50,248 bases of DNA from an uncultured Bacilli bacterium (GCA_910577075.1 CAJTKV010000003.1:29864-80111); one strand, 5' to 3'; counted from the stretch's first letter, positions 39,471 through 48,153 are shown. Numbers and translations: made by a program. Notes: generated from the sequence alone by a model not told the origin.

Positions 39471-40328
39471 ATGGATGATATAGATGGTGTATGGCGAACT
39501 GTTGGAGGTCGTAGAATATTTATAAAAAATGGACAAGACTTAGCAACAGCAATGAAAGAAAGTGGAAAGTTTAACACAAAACAAATTGATAGTGCAAAAA
39601 GAATAGATGAGCTATTTGAAAAAAAGAAAAAACTAGAGCAAAAGAAAGCAGAAATGGAAATAAAAGAAGATTTAGCTAAACCAATAGAAAAAAATATAAT
39701 TCAAGAAAAAGTTGAAGAATTTAATCCAGATGATTATAATCAAATTGATAATGACTCATTTAATGACTTATCTATAAAACAAAATATTACAAAAGAGCAA
39801 GAAGATAGGCTTTATGATTACAATAATGGTTATATAGCAACTGATTATGCTATGGGAATAAATAATTGTTTAAGAGATTCTAGCTTGGAAATGAATTTTG
39901 AACAAAGAAAAACAACAGAAATATTACAAAATGTAATTTCTAAAAACAAACTAGAATATAATGTTAAGGCTTCGAGATATGTAGGAGAAGACTATTTAAA
40001 AAACGAATTTAACATAGAAATATCACGTGATAGACTCGAAAAAGAATTTGAGGTTGGAGCTAAAAGTATAAATGAAATGGCTGGTAAAATTATAACTAAT
40101 AAAGGATTTATGAGTGTTAGTTTAACAGATAATAGTATCTTTAAAGATAATGTGGTAAAATTAAATACATATATTAAACAAGGAACGAATTGTTTTATAA
40201 CAAAAAATATAGAAGAAAGCGAAGCAATATTAAATACAAATACAAAGTATAAAATATTAAAAGCGTACAATATAGTTGATGATTATGGATATAGTCAAAT
40301 AAACATTGATGTAGAGGTGTTAAAATGA
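39471..40328 (+). CDS. Capsid-associated ADP-ribosyltransferase-like protein
   Basis: N-terminus VWRTVGGRRIFIKNGQDL is the module found after phage MuF genes; a coiled linker (about 42-110) follows. The C-terminal domain has the R-S-E layout of ART toxins: R169 in ASRYVGEDYL, S215-V-S217 in KGFMSVSLTDN, and E249-S-E251 followed by AILNTNTKYKIL, the E-x-E turn. This would transfer ADP-ribose from NAD to a target protein, perhaps arginine. Expected to be packed in the capsid and injected. Length 285 residues; starts right after the MuF stop. Confidence 0.82.
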   Translation: MDDIDGVWRTVGGRRIFIKNGQDLATAMKESGKFNTKQIDSAKRIDELFEKKKKLEQKKAEMEIKEDLAKPIEKNIIQEKVEEFNPDDYNQIDNDSFNDLSIKQNITKEQEDRLYDYNNGYIATDYAMGINNCLRDSSLEMNFEQRKTTEILQNVISKNKLEYNVKASRYVGEDYLKNEFNIEISRDRLEKEFEVGAKSINEMAGKIITNKGFMSVSLTDNSIFKDNVVKLNTYIKQGTNCFITKNIEESEAILNTNTKYKILKAYNIVDDYGYSQINIDVEVLK

Positions 40329-40582
40329 GTGTAATATTTAATTTTACAAATGAAGAATTAGAATATATAGTTGATATATTAACTAACAATAAACCTAAGA
40401 AATTAGATAAAATAGCATTATACAGCAAGATTGATTTAAATATGGAACTTTTCTTAAAGGAATGTAACACAAAAGAAAAATTTCAAAAATTTAGAAAAAA
40501 TTTAAACAAAAATCAATCCCAGATTTTTCGTTATATTGTAGGAATATCAAAAATAAAAATTCCAAACGAATATTATAATTGA
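40325..40582 (+). CDS. Small protein behind the ART gene
   Basis: The 85-residue product (FTNEELEYIVDILTNNKPKK, FLKECNTKEKFQKFRKNL) is basic and helical. The ATG overlaps the stop of the ART-domain gene, a coupling often seen for toxin and immunity pairs. Whether it protects the host or lysogen from the ART domain is a guess; no family recognised. Confidence 0.7.
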   Translation: MSVIFNFTNEELEYIVDILTNNKPKKLDKIALYSKIDLNMELFLKECNTKEKFQKFRKNLNKNQSQIFRYIVGISKIKIPNEYYN

Positions 40583-40595
40583 TAATTATTATAAG

Positions 40596-40618
40596 AGAAC
40601 TAGCAATAGTTCTTTTTT
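40596..40618 (+). terminator. Terminator before the tRNA
   Basis: AGAACTA (40596-40602), GCAA, TAGTTCT (40607-40613) and a T run. Same stem as at 34308. It ends upstream of the tRNA by four bases. Confidence 0.8.
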
Positions 40619-40621
40619 CAT

Positions 40622-40695
40622 GCATCAATAGTATAGTGGTAACACGACAGTCTCCAAAACTGTAGACGTAGGTTCGATTCCTGCTTGATGTGCCA
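40622..40695 (+). tRNA. tRNA-Trp (CCA anticodon)
   Basis: Acceptor GCATCAA pairs with TTGATGT (one G-U at 1:72), discriminator G and an encoded CCA end at 40693-40695. Anticodon arm ACAGT-CTCCAAA-ACTGT gives anticodon CCA, reading UGG. T arm GTAGG-TTCGATT-CCTGC with one G-U. D arm GTAT/ACAC has one mismatch. The tRNA lies within the head gene cluster, between two terminators. Confidence 0.93.
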
Positions 40696-40704
40696 ATTTT
40701 TAAG

Positions 40705-40727
40705 GACATAGTAATATGTCTTTTTTT
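40705..40727 (+). terminator. Terminator after the tRNA
   Basis: GACATA (40705-40710), GTAA, TATGTC (40715-40720) and seven Ts. Downstream, GGTGG (40775-40779) and CCACC (40786-40790) form another small hairpin in the leader of the scaffold gene. Confidence 0.82.
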
Positions 40728-40816
40728 GGTGTGGCATAGCAACCTTTAGGACTAGCAAAATAATTAATTCACGTGGTGGAACAGACCACCTACAAAAAAG
40801 TAAGGAGGAGATTATA

Positions 40817-41296
40817 GTGAATGAATTTTTGAAAGGTTTGGATTTAGACTCAGAAACTATTGATACTATTATGGCAGAATATGGTAAGAGGTTAAATGGT
40901 TTAAGAGAGGAAAAGAGCCAACTACAAGCAAAACTTGATGATGCTAACGACAAGTTAAAATCTTATGAAGATATGGACATCGAAGGTATCAAAAAGAATG
41001 CAGAAACACTAACAAATGAAAATAAAGATTTGCAAGCACAACTAAAGATGGTCGATAGTGGTGCTAAGAAAGAATTTAGCGAGTTTGTTAGAAGCAAAGT
41101 TATGGCTAAAGTCGATGACAAGACAGACTTTGAAACAGCCTTAAAAAACTACAAAGAGGAAAATCCACAATATTTCGGAGAAACTGTAGTTAAGAAGGTA
41201 CAATCATCACCAAACTTGAATGGTGGAAATAATCAAGAAACAACCACAAATGATATTATGAACAATATTTTACGTGGGGAAAGAAATGCCGAATAA
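40817..41296 (+). CDS. Capsid scaffolding protein
   Basis: Assists capsid assembly and is absent from finished heads. The 159-residue product is an acidic coiled coil (YGKRLNGLREEKSQLQAKLD, LTNENKDLQAQL) with a short conserved end, as in gp20-type scaffolds. GTG start at 40817 behind AAGGAGGAGATTATA. Directly precedes the capsid gene. Confidence 0.87.
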   Translation: MNEFLKGLDLDSETIDTIMAEYGKRLNGLREEKSQLQAKLDDANDKLKSYEDMDIEGIKKNAETLTNENKDLQAQLKMVDSGAKKEFSEFVRSKVMAKVDDKTDFETALKNYKEENPQYFGETVVKKVQSSPNLNGGNNQETTTNDIMNNILRGERNAE

Positions 41297-42263
41297 GAAG
41301 AAAGAGAGAGTGAAAGAAATGGCAAATAGTAAGAAAATTGATAGAACAGACGTTGACGCTTTAGTAGAAGTTCAAGTTGCAAATGAAATTTTTGAAGGAG
41401 TAATAAAGCATTCTAAAGCATTGTCCATGTTCAAACGTTTACCAAATATGACGAGTGATAAAACTAAATTGAGAGTTTTAGACAGTCTACCTGTTACATA
41501 TTTTGTAGATGAAACTAATAATAATGGTCGTAAAAATATAACTAAAATGGCATGGGACAAAAAATATATTAATGCAGCAGAATTAGCAGTAATCGTTCCA
41601 ATTAAGGAAAATGATTTAGCAGATTCAAGTATTGATATCTGGGCGGCGATTAAGCCAAGATTAGAAGAGGCATTAGGTAAAAAAATAGATAATGCAATCT
41701 TCAATGGAGTTGAAAAACCAGCTGATTGGAGAGATGGACTTATTCCTTCTATCATTGCTGTAGGAGCAGAAGTAAATGCTACAGATAACCTATATTCTGA
41801 TATTAATGATGTTATGGTTAAAGTTGAAACCAGTGGATATAATGTTACTGACTTACTTGGTGGTGTTGAACTTAAGGGTAAATTCAGAATGCTATTAGAT
41901 AAGAATGGACAACCAGTCAAAGGAACAGAGATTGATGGTTTAAAGAGAAGTTTCTTAGATAATGGTGCATGGGATAGTAAAAATTCTGTATTAGTTGCAG
42001 GAGATTTCTCTCAAGCTGTTTATTCAATTCGTCAAGATATCACTTATAAAGTGTTAGATCAAGCAATTATTCAAGATCCATCAACAGGAGAAATTCTTTA
42101 TAACTTAGCACAAGATGATATGGTTGCATTACGTGTAACAATGAGACTTGGTTGGGAAATTCCAAATCCAGTAAATGCATTAAATGAAACTGAAACAAGA
42201 TTCCCATTTGCAAGTTTAAAACCCGCAACTGTAATAAAATCTGCTCCAGCAAAAAATAATTAA
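41286..42263 (+). CDS. Major capsid protein (HK97-like fold)
   Basis: Main head subunit. The roughly 325-residue product has the features of Firmicute siphovirus capsids: EIFEGVIKHSKALSMFKRLP, PVTYFVDET, AELAVIVPIKENDLADSSID, GDFSQAVYSIRQDITYKVL and ALRVTMRLGWEIPNPVNAL. GGGGAAAGAA supports ATG 41286, overlapping the scaffold end; ATG 41319 (MANSKK) is an alternative with a weaker RBS. Confidence 0.93.
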   Translation: MPNKKKERVKEMANSKKIDRTDVDALVEVQVANEIFEGVIKHSKALSMFKRLPNMTSDKTKLRVLDSLPVTYFVDETNNNGRKNITKMAWDKKYINAAELAVIVPIKENDLADSSIDIWAAIKPRLEEALGKKIDNAIFNGVEKPADWRDGLIPSIIAVGAEVNATDNLYSDINDVMVKVETSGYNVTDLLGGVELKGKFRMLLDKNGQPVKGTEIDGLKRSFLDNGAWDSKNSVLVAGDFSQAVYSIRQDITYKVLDQAIIQDPSTGEILYNLAQDDMVALRVTMRLGWEIPNPVNALNETETRFPFASLKPATVIKSAPAKNN

Positions 42264-42284
42264 TAGAGATAATAGGAGGTAAAT

Positions 42285-42683
42285 ATGGATTTGAAAGGAC
42301 AATATTTATCTTATAAGGAATATAAGGAACTTCAAGGCGTTTTAGAAGAAGTTCCTTTTAATTTCTTAGAATATGATGTAAGGAAAATAATTGATGAAAG
42401 AACTCAAAGAAGATTAATTAAACTAGATGAAATGCCCGAAGATGTTAAAATGTGTGTATTTAAAATGATTGAAACATTAGAAAAATACAAACCTCTTGAA
42501 GAGCAAAACAAGGCGATTTCAAGTGAAAATACTGATGGTTATAGTATTTCATATAGAAAGTTAGAAAAAACTGATATAGATGCTAAAAACGACGAATTAG
42601 AAGACATAATGTGTAGATACTTATCTAATGTTATTGTTAATAAAGTGCCAGTTTTGTACTTAGGAGTTAGTAATGTTAGTTAA
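42285..42683 (+). CDS. Head-tail connector, adaptor type
   Basis: The 132-residue product (YLSYKEYKELQGVLEEVPFN, IIDERTQRRLIKLDEMPEDV, YRKLEKTDIDAKNDELEDIM) resembles the helical adaptor (gp15/gp6-like) that binds the portal. First gene after the capsid, the normal place. RBS TAGGAGGTAAAT; overlaps the next gene by 11 bases. Confidence 0.8.
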   Translation: MDLKGQYLSYKEYKELQGVLEEVPFNFLEYDVRKIIDERTQRRLIKLDEMPEDVKMCVFKMIETLEKYKPLEEQNKAISSENTDGYSISYRKLEKTDIDAKNDELEDIMCRYLSNVIVNKVPVLYLGVSNVS

Positions 42684-43038
42684 TTCGTGTTTGACTGTGT
42701 ATCATAAAGTGCTTAATCCAAAAACTAAAATGAATAAGTGGATAAGATTCAATTATGGAACTGAAGAAGAATTTAAAGCATGGTGGTATGGAGGAAAAGG
42801 TGTATCAATTAACAAAGGTTTGGAAAATGCAAACGATGTTAAGATTAGAATACCTTATGACACAAACCAAACTTTAGATGTTAAAAATTTCGATGTAGGC
42901 GACATTTTAGTTCAAAGAAATCTTGATATCGATATCACATCTATCAAGGATCTATCTAATTATGACGTCTATACAATTACATCTATTTCAAATAATACTT
43001 TCGGAAATAATAAACATATACACATCGAAGGTAAATAA
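42673..43038 (+). CDS. Head completion/minor capsid protein
   Basis: The 121-residue product is beta-rich (CLTVYHKVLNPKTKMNKWIR, FDVGDILVQRNLDIDIT, YTITSISNNTFG), as small stopper proteins of siphoviruses are. Assigned by position between the adaptor and the tail-completion genes. Stop overlaps next ATG. Confidence 0.72.
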   Translation: MLVNSCLTVYHKVLNPKTKMNKWIRFNYGTEEEFKAWWYGGKGVSINKGLENANDVKIRIPYDTNQTLDVKNFDVGDILVQRNLDIDITSIKDLSNYDVYTITSISNNTFGNNKHIHIEGK

Positions 43039-43469
43039 TGTCAGTTAAATTTAACTCAGTAGGTACTATTAAAACAAGATTAGGTATTCAACGAAACGGA
43101 CCTGTTCATAAGTATTTTGCTGAAAGATGTAGACAAAGGATGAATGAACGATATGTTCCAATAGATAAAGCAGAATTGATTAAAAATTCTCGCGTTGATA
43201 ATTCTTGTAACATAGTCTATGAGTCTCCTTATGCACATTATCAATATGAAGGTAAATTATTTGTAGACCCTAAAACTGGGAAAGGATCTTTCTATAATGA
43301 AGATTATGGGCATTGGAGTAGACCAGGAGTGAAGAAAGAACCTACTGATAAAAATCTAAATTATCATAAAGCAGGTACTGGACCACGTTGGGATAAAAAG
43401 ATGGTGAGTGCAGAAATGAAATCTGTTGAAAAAGAAGTACAAGCTTATGCTGAGAAAGGGTGTAAATGA
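43038..43469 (+). CDS. Minor capsid/neck protein
   Basis: The 143-residue product includes KYFAERCRQRMNERYVPIDK, SPYAHYQYEGKLFVDPKTGK and GTGPRWDKKMVSAE, a set recognised in phage minor capsid proteins (HK97 gp10-like neck family). Sits third after the capsid. Overlaps 43466 by four bases. Confidence 0.8.
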   Translation: MSVKFNSVGTIKTRLGIQRNGPVHKYFAERCRQRMNERYVPIDKAELIKNSRVDNSCNIVYESPYAHYQYEGKLFVDPKTGKGSFYNEDYGHWSRPGVKKEPTDKNLNYHKAGTGPRWDKKMVSAEMKSVEKEVQAYAEKGCK

Positions 43470-43936
43470 TGGCAATAGATGTAAAAAAAATAAGAATAAC
43501 TAAATTGAGAGAGTACTTAATAAAAATAATTGATAACATGATAGAAGATAAAGATTATGAAATGAACACTAATATGTTGTCAAATAATCCAAATAACTAT
43601 TCTCTTGATAAAATTCCTGTTGCGAGTACTGTTGAAAAATGGATAACAGGACTAGAAATACATAAAGATGTCTATTCTTTTAGAAGTCGTATGAATTATA
43701 GCCCAGATGTTTTAGATAACTTAACTAATGTTGGTTTTTTTGAAGTATTTGAAGACATCATATATTCTAATAATAAAAAAGGCATATTGCCAGACATAGA
43801 CGGCATTGAATCAATTGAATGTTTAAATTGTGGAAGTATGAATAATGCTGAAGCTAATGCTTGTGAGTTCGATATTCAATTACAAATAAAATATAAAATA
43901 GGAGGATTTAATGAAAGCAGTAATAGCAAAAATTGA
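43466..43936 (+). CDS. Tail terminator/minor capsid protein
   Basis: The 156-residue product (RITKLREYLIKIIDNMIEDK, FRSRMNYSPDVLDNLTNVGF, CEFDIQLQIKYKIG) has the layout of tail-completion proteins that stop tail-tube growth and join the head. Position before the tail tube gene supports this. Confidence 0.75.
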   Translation: MMAIDVKKIRITKLREYLIKIIDNMIEDKDYEMNTNMLSNNPNNYSLDKIPVASTVEKWITGLEIHKDVYSFRSRMNYSPDVLDNLTNVGFFEVFEDIIYSNNKKGILPDIDGIESIECLNCGSMNNAEANACEFDIQLQIKYKIGGFNESSNSKN

Positions 43937-44156
43937 CTTTACTTTGCATGGTGAAAAATACACAAAAGGTAAAGAGGTAAAAGTTAACAGTAAAGAAGAG
44001 TTAATAAGATTAAATGAACGAGGCTTTATAGAGCCTTTTTCTTATGCTGAAATACAAGATTTTATAACAACAATGGAAGAAAAGAAAAAGGAAAATATAG
44101 AAAAAGATACACAACCTCAAGAAGAAAATAAAAAAGAGAAAGAAGGAAAAAAATAA
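43911..44156 (+). CDS. Hypothetical small protein with acidic-lysine tail
   Basis: The 81-residue product starts MKAVIAKIDFTLHGEKYTKG, a small beta domain, and ends with a highly charged tail (KKKENIEKDTQPQEENKK). Proteins like this commonly precede the tail tube gene; role unknown. RBS AGGAGGATTTA; stop overlaps the next ATG. Confidence 0.72.
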   Translation: MKAVIAKIDFTLHGEKYTKGKEVKVNSKEELIRLNERGFIEPFSYAEIQDFITTMEEKKKENIEKDTQPQEENKKEKEGKK

Positions 44157-44656
44157 TGAATAGTGAATTAAAAATTCCAGAAGGATTAGAAAAAATAGAA
44201 AGGGACCAGTTCGCAACTTTTTTGGATACAACTCCAAATGAGAAAACAATGCAATTTGCCTTACTAGGTATCGGAATAACAGATTATGGCATTGAATACA
44301 ATCCACAAGTAGACAGTGAAAAGTGGATAGTAGAAAAAAATTCAAGACAAGATCATTCATCTAACCAAAAACAAGGAGCTGTTTCGCAAAGTATGCATAA
44401 AGGTGATCCTTGCTTTGTATTTGCAGAGGCAGGAAGAGATAAATTGAATTATCGTACGCATATCTTAGATATTGATATCTGGAAAGGTAAAGATGGAGTT
44501 TATCCTGCCGATTTAAGTGATGGTAAGCTTGTAATAACCAAATATATGGGCGACAAAGCTACTATTGAATATGATTTATATTACGAAGGGGATTCAATAA
44601 AAGGATCTGTTTCATTTGCAAATGGAGTACCAACATTTACTCCATCAGCAGATTAA
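44156..44656 (+). CDS. Major tail (tube) protein
   Basis: The 166-residue product, predicted mostly beta, includes FLDTTPNEKTMQFALLGIGI, QGAVSQSMHKGDPCFVFAEA and YRTHILDIDIWKG. Sequence and place before the chaperone/tape measure genes fit a siphovirus tail tube protein. Closed by a terminator, as expected for an abundant product. Confidence 0.87.
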   Translation: MNSELKIPEGLEKIERDQFATFLDTTPNEKTMQFALLGIGITDYGIEYNPQVDSEKWIVEKNSRQDHSSNQKQGAVSQSMHKGDPCFVFAEAGRDKLNYRTHILDIDIWKGKDGVYPADLSDGKLVITKYMGDKATIEYDLYYEGDSIKGSVSFANGVPTFTPSAD

Positions 44657-44659
44657 TTA

Positions 44660-44688
44660 GAGTTAGGGGAAACCTTAACTCTTTTTTA
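44660..44688 (+). terminator. Terminator after the tail tube gene
   Basis: GAGTTAGG and CCTTAACTC pair with one bulge around GGAAA, followed by six Ts. It would reduce transcription into the tape measure region. Confidence 0.75.
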
Positions 44689-44719
44689 CTATTAATTTTT
44701 ACAAGAAAGAAGAGATAAC

Positions 44720-45199
44720 ATGAAAGATTATATACAATTAAAAAAAGATAATATCTTAAAAATTGGAATAAAGGATTCTAAAGGTAATCCAACAGGTCAA
44801 TATCTAGAGTTTGATGTAGAAGATATTGAACTTCCGATAAGAATCAATCAATGTTCAATAGAACATACAAAAAATTTAAATTTCATTCGTAGTCAATATG
44901 CGATTATAGATAAAAGACCAGACCATAAAATTAAAGGAATATTTACAGCTAACGAAAAGACTAAAATAGAAGCTACAAAAGAGTTTTATAAAAGAGAAAT
45001 GGAAGCACTTGATTTATTTCTTGGTGAGGGTGGTACAAAGAAGTTGTTAAATGGTCGTAATCCTTATTTAATGATGTATGACGATATATCAGAGATGCTT
45101 GAACCTATAATGCCGATGTTAAAAAAGACAACAGATGATATAGGAAATATGATAAAGAGAAAATATTCTAATAAGAAAGAAGATAATGTTCTTGAATAA
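44720..45199 (+). CDS. Tail assembly chaperone (gpG-like)
   Basis: The 159-residue product (YIQLKKDNILKIGIKDSKGN, LPIRINQCSIEHTKNLNFIR, ATKEFYKREMEALDLFLGEG) matches the placement and size of the first tail assembly chaperone. It overlaps the next gene by 14 bases; that gene has its own ATG and RBS, so a frameshift fusion is not required. Confidence 0.78.
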   Translation: MKDYIQLKKDNILKIGIKDSKGNPTGQYLEFDVEDIELPIRINQCSIEHTKNLNFIRSQYAIIDKRPDHKIKGIFTANEKTKIEATKEFYKREMEALDLFLGEGGTKKLLNGRNPYLMMYDDISEMLEPIMPMLKKTTDDIGNMIKRKYSNKKEDNVLE

Positions 45200-45779
45200 T
45201 CCAGAATATGTAAGAATTGGCGATAAAAAATATAAGATTAATACTGATTTTAGAGTAGCCATTGAATGTATAAATATAGCAGCAGATACTTCTATAGGGG
45301 AATATGAGAAAGCCTTAGCTGTCATTTATAAATTGTTCGGAGATGATGGATTAAATAATCCTAAAGATTATGAAGAACTTAAAAGATTAGGGCAACTATA
45401 TCTTAATTTAGGAAAAGAGTTAGAAGATTCAAATGAAGAACCTGATATGGATTTTACTCAAGATAGAAAATACATAAGAAGTAGTTTTATACAAGATTAT
45501 AAGTACAATCCTTATGAATTAGAATATTTGCATTGGTGGGACTTTTACAATGATTTAAATGGATTATCTAATAGCGAATTTGGTAATTGTTGTGTTCTTA
45601 ATCGAATCAGGAATTTAAGGACATGTGATACCTCCAAGATTAAGGATAGAAAAGAACGTGACAAAATTATTAAAGCTAAGAAGGAAGTAGAACTTAAAAA
45701 AGTTAAAAAAGAAATAAAATTATCAAAAGAAGAAGAGGACAGTGTAAGAGAATTTTATCGATTAATGAGAGGAGAGTGA
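45186..45779 (+). CDS. Gp15-family tail protein
   Basis: The 197-residue product carries KYKINTDFRVAIECI, DFTQDRKYIRSSFIQDY and LHWWDFYNDLNGLSNSEFG, the hallmark of the bacteriophage Gp15 family, second tail chaperone ahead of the tape measure. Basic C-terminus (KAKKEVELKKVKKEIK). Followed within five bases by the tape measure gene. Confidence 0.9.
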   Translation: MFLNNPEYVRIGDKKYKINTDFRVAIECINIAADTSIGEYEKALAVIYKLFGDDGLNNPKDYEELKRLGQLYLNLGKELEDSNEEPDMDFTQDRKYIRSSFIQDYKYNPYELEYLHWWDFYNDLNGLSNSEFGNCCVLNRIRNLRTCDTSKIKDRKERDKIIKAKKEVELKKVKKEIKLSKEEEDSVREFYRLMRGE

Positions 45780-45783
45780 TACA

Positions 45784-48141
45784 ATGGATGGTTGGATTAC
45801 AATAGGAACTGATATAGATAGTAGAAACTTTGAAAAAGAACTAAACAATCTAAAAAAAGAGAGTGCAAAGTTCGAAAAAGAAGAAGAGAGACTTTTGAAT
45901 AAAAAAGCAAAGTTGGAACTTGATACATCAAATACAATGAAAGAACTCGATAAAATCGATAAAAAGATGGAATTAATCAATAAAAAAATGGCATCCATGG
46001 AAGAAACAAATTTACCAGAGAACTTAGAAACTAATGTTAATTATCAAAAATTGTTGTCGCAATCTGAATTGTTAGACATAAGTGCTCAAAAGTATTATGA
46101 GAAATTAGAATCGCAAAAAAGTAGTTTGAATGGTATTAATCAAAAATTAGCTGAAAATGCATCTAATCAAGAAAATGTTAATCAGAAAATTAAAGAAACC
46201 AAAGATGAAGCAAGTAAAGTCCATTTTAATTTTGATAATGCTGGTAAGTCGATAAAAGATAATATTAAACAAGTCGGAAAATGGGTAGGAGCATTATTTG
46301 GAATAAGAACTGTTCTTAATATAGCAAGTCAAGCAATGTCTACAATATCATCTTACAATGATGGCATTAATAACAAGATGTATTCAATGAAAATGATGTT
46401 AGCTAGTGCATTAGAGCCGATTCTAACACGAGTGGTAAATTTAGCTTGGAAATTGATGTCCTATGTTGCGTATATAGCTAAAGCATGGTTTGGAGTAGAT
46501 ATATTAACAAAGGCAAGTGCTAACTCAATGAAGGCAGGAGCTAAATCAGCAGAAAAAATGAAAAAATCATTGGCTGGTTGGGATGAGATGACTATTCTTA
46601 ATGATAATGGAACTACAGGAGCATTAGGAGCAAATTCAGCACAATTTGAAATTCCAGATATGTCAGAAGATAAAATTCCAAGTTGGATAAAATGGATTGC
46701 TGATAACAAAGATATTGTACTAGGGTTCTTTATTACATTAGGTGCTTTATGGGCAGGTGCTAAAGCAGGTACTTTCTTATTGAATCTAAAAAAGATGAAA
46801 GATGGGTTGTTTGATACATCCGAAGGAGCGAAAAAAACAACTTCTACTATGGAATCATTCGGAAAAATGTTAAGTAGTGCTTTAATTGTCGGAGGATTAA
46901 TGTTAATTGCAACATCAATGTTTGATTTAATAAAAAATTGGAACAATTTAACTCCAGCTGAAAAGAATGCTGAAATTGCTTTGATTCTTTTGGGAGCTGC
47001 TTTTGTTGCATTAGGACTAACTATTAGAGGAGCAATAGATTCAGGAACATTCGGATTGTCTGAGATAATTGGCTTAATAGTAACTCTTACAGCAGGAGTT
47101 GGATCTTTGATAGCATATTTGTTTAGTGAGGAAGAATCAATTAAATCAGTTGAACAAGCTAGTATTGATTTAAAAGAAGCTCAAGAACAGTTAAAACAAG
47201 CTACAGATGATTATGCTAATACATTAGATAATTATGATAATGCTTTAAAGAAAGTTGAAGAATCAGCTAAGAAGCTTGAAGAAGCTGAAAAGAAGAATAA
47301 GATGAGTGGAGAAGAACTATTCAATCAAGTTAAAGATGGAAGTTTAACATATCAAGATATGAATAATAAACAAAAAGAAGTTTATAAAGCTTATATTGAC
47401 AATCAATCAGCTCAAGAAAACTTAAAGAAGTCTTCTCAAGAATTAGAGACTGGACTTCAAAAACTTACAGATGCTCAAACTAAAGAAAAAATAGCATCAT
47501 GGGAAAATCAACTTGCCTTATCAGCAGAAAAGGGAGAATATGACAAATATAAGAAAGCTGTTGTAGATGCTTTTAACAAAGGAGAACTAAGTGCTCAAGA
47601 AGCAAGAGATTTAATTGGTAAATCTATGTCTAGTATGAGTAGAGATGCCCAACAAACTTTTATGAAGGATTTGCCCAACGATATTAAAAATGGACTTGAT
47701 CCCAAAAATTATGAAACTTTTGGACAAAAGTTTAGTAAATTTTTTAGTGGTTTATGGAGTGGTATCAAAAGTGGAGCATCTAGTGCTTGGAATAAAGTAA
47801 AAAGTACCTTTGGATTCTCAAAAGGTGGAGTTGTTTCTGGTGGCAATGTTTATGGATTTGCCAAAGGTGGAATTGCATATCCTAAACTTCAATATTGTGC
47901 TACAGGAGCAATTATAAATCAACCAGGAAGAGGAGTGCCAATAACTCAAGCAATAGGCGGAGAACGAGGACAAGAAGGTATTCTTCCATTAACAGATTCA
48001 CAGCAAATGGATTTATTAGGTCAAGCAATAGCAAGACATATGACAATAAACTTAACAAATATAAATCAAATGAATGGTCGAATTTTAAGTAAAGAGTTAA
48101 AGAAAATTAATACACAACAAGAATTCGCGAAAAATGGATAG
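45784..48141 (+). CDS. Tail tape measure protein
   Basis: Sets tail length and helps DNA entry. The 785-residue product has an N-terminal coiled coil (about 15-150), a hydrophobic membrane-active region (about 300-440, including FFITLGALWAGAKAGTFLLN and LGAAFVALGLTIRGAI), more coiled coil (about 465-560) and a C-terminal GGVVSGGNVYGFAKGGIAYP module. A rather short tape measure, implying a short tail. RBS GAGAGGAGAGTGATACA. Confidence 0.94.
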   Translation: MDGWITIGTDIDSRNFEKELNNLKKESAKFEKEEERLLNKKAKLELDTSNTMKELDKIDKKMELINKKMASMEETNLPENLETNVNYQKLLSQSELLDISAQKYYEKLESQKSSLNGINQKLAENASNQENVNQKIKETKDEASKVHFNFDNAGKSIKDNIKQVGKWVGALFGIRTVLNIASQAMSTISSYNDGINNKMYSMKMMLASALEPILTRVVNLAWKLMSYVAYIAKAWFGVDILTKASANSMKAGAKSAEKMKKSLAGWDEMTILNDNGTTGALGANSAQFEIPDMSEDKIPSWIKWIADNKDIVLGFFITLGALWAGAKAGTFLLNLKKMKDGLFDTSEGAKKTTSTMESFGKMLSSALIVGGLMLIATSMFDLIKNWNNLTPAEKNAEIALILLGAAFVALGLTIRGAIDSGTFGLSEIIGLIVTLTAGVGSLIAYLFSEEESIKSVEQASIDLKEAQEQLKQATDDYANTLDNYDNALKKVEESAKKLEEAEKKNKMSGEELFNQVKDGSLTYQDMNNKQKEVYKAYIDNQSAQENLKKSSQELETGLQKLTDAQTKEKIASWENQLALSAEKGEYDKYKKAVVDAFNKGELSAQEARDLIGKSMSSMSRDAQQTFMKDLPNDIKNGLDPKNYETFGQKFSKFFSGLWSGIKSGASSAWNKVKSTFGFSKGGVVSGGNVYGFAKGGIAYPKLQYCATGAIINQPGRGVPITQAIGGERGQEGILPLTDSQQMDLLGQAIARHMTINLTNINQMNGRILSKELKKINTQQEFAKNG

Positions 48142-48153
48142 GAGATTCAAATA

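Noticed and set aside
40622..40695. The tRNA-Trp as a sign of UGA reassignment
   Set aside because: The anticodon is CCA, which reads UGG, and TGA is used as a normal stop (for example holB, yabQ).
41372..41920. Minus-strand frame of 182 codons inside the capsid gene
   Set aside because: Shadow of the capsid gene; no start signals.
45120..45200. A AAA AAG slippery heptamer near the end of the first tail chaperone gene, suggesting a lambda gpG-gpGT type frameshift
   Set aside because: A -1 shift there does not lead into the frame of the next gene, and that gene has its own ATG and RBS.
46461..46946. Minus-strand frame of 161 codons inside the tape measure gene
   Set aside because: Opposite a gene with clear domain structure; no RBS, and composition is that of a complement of coding DNA.
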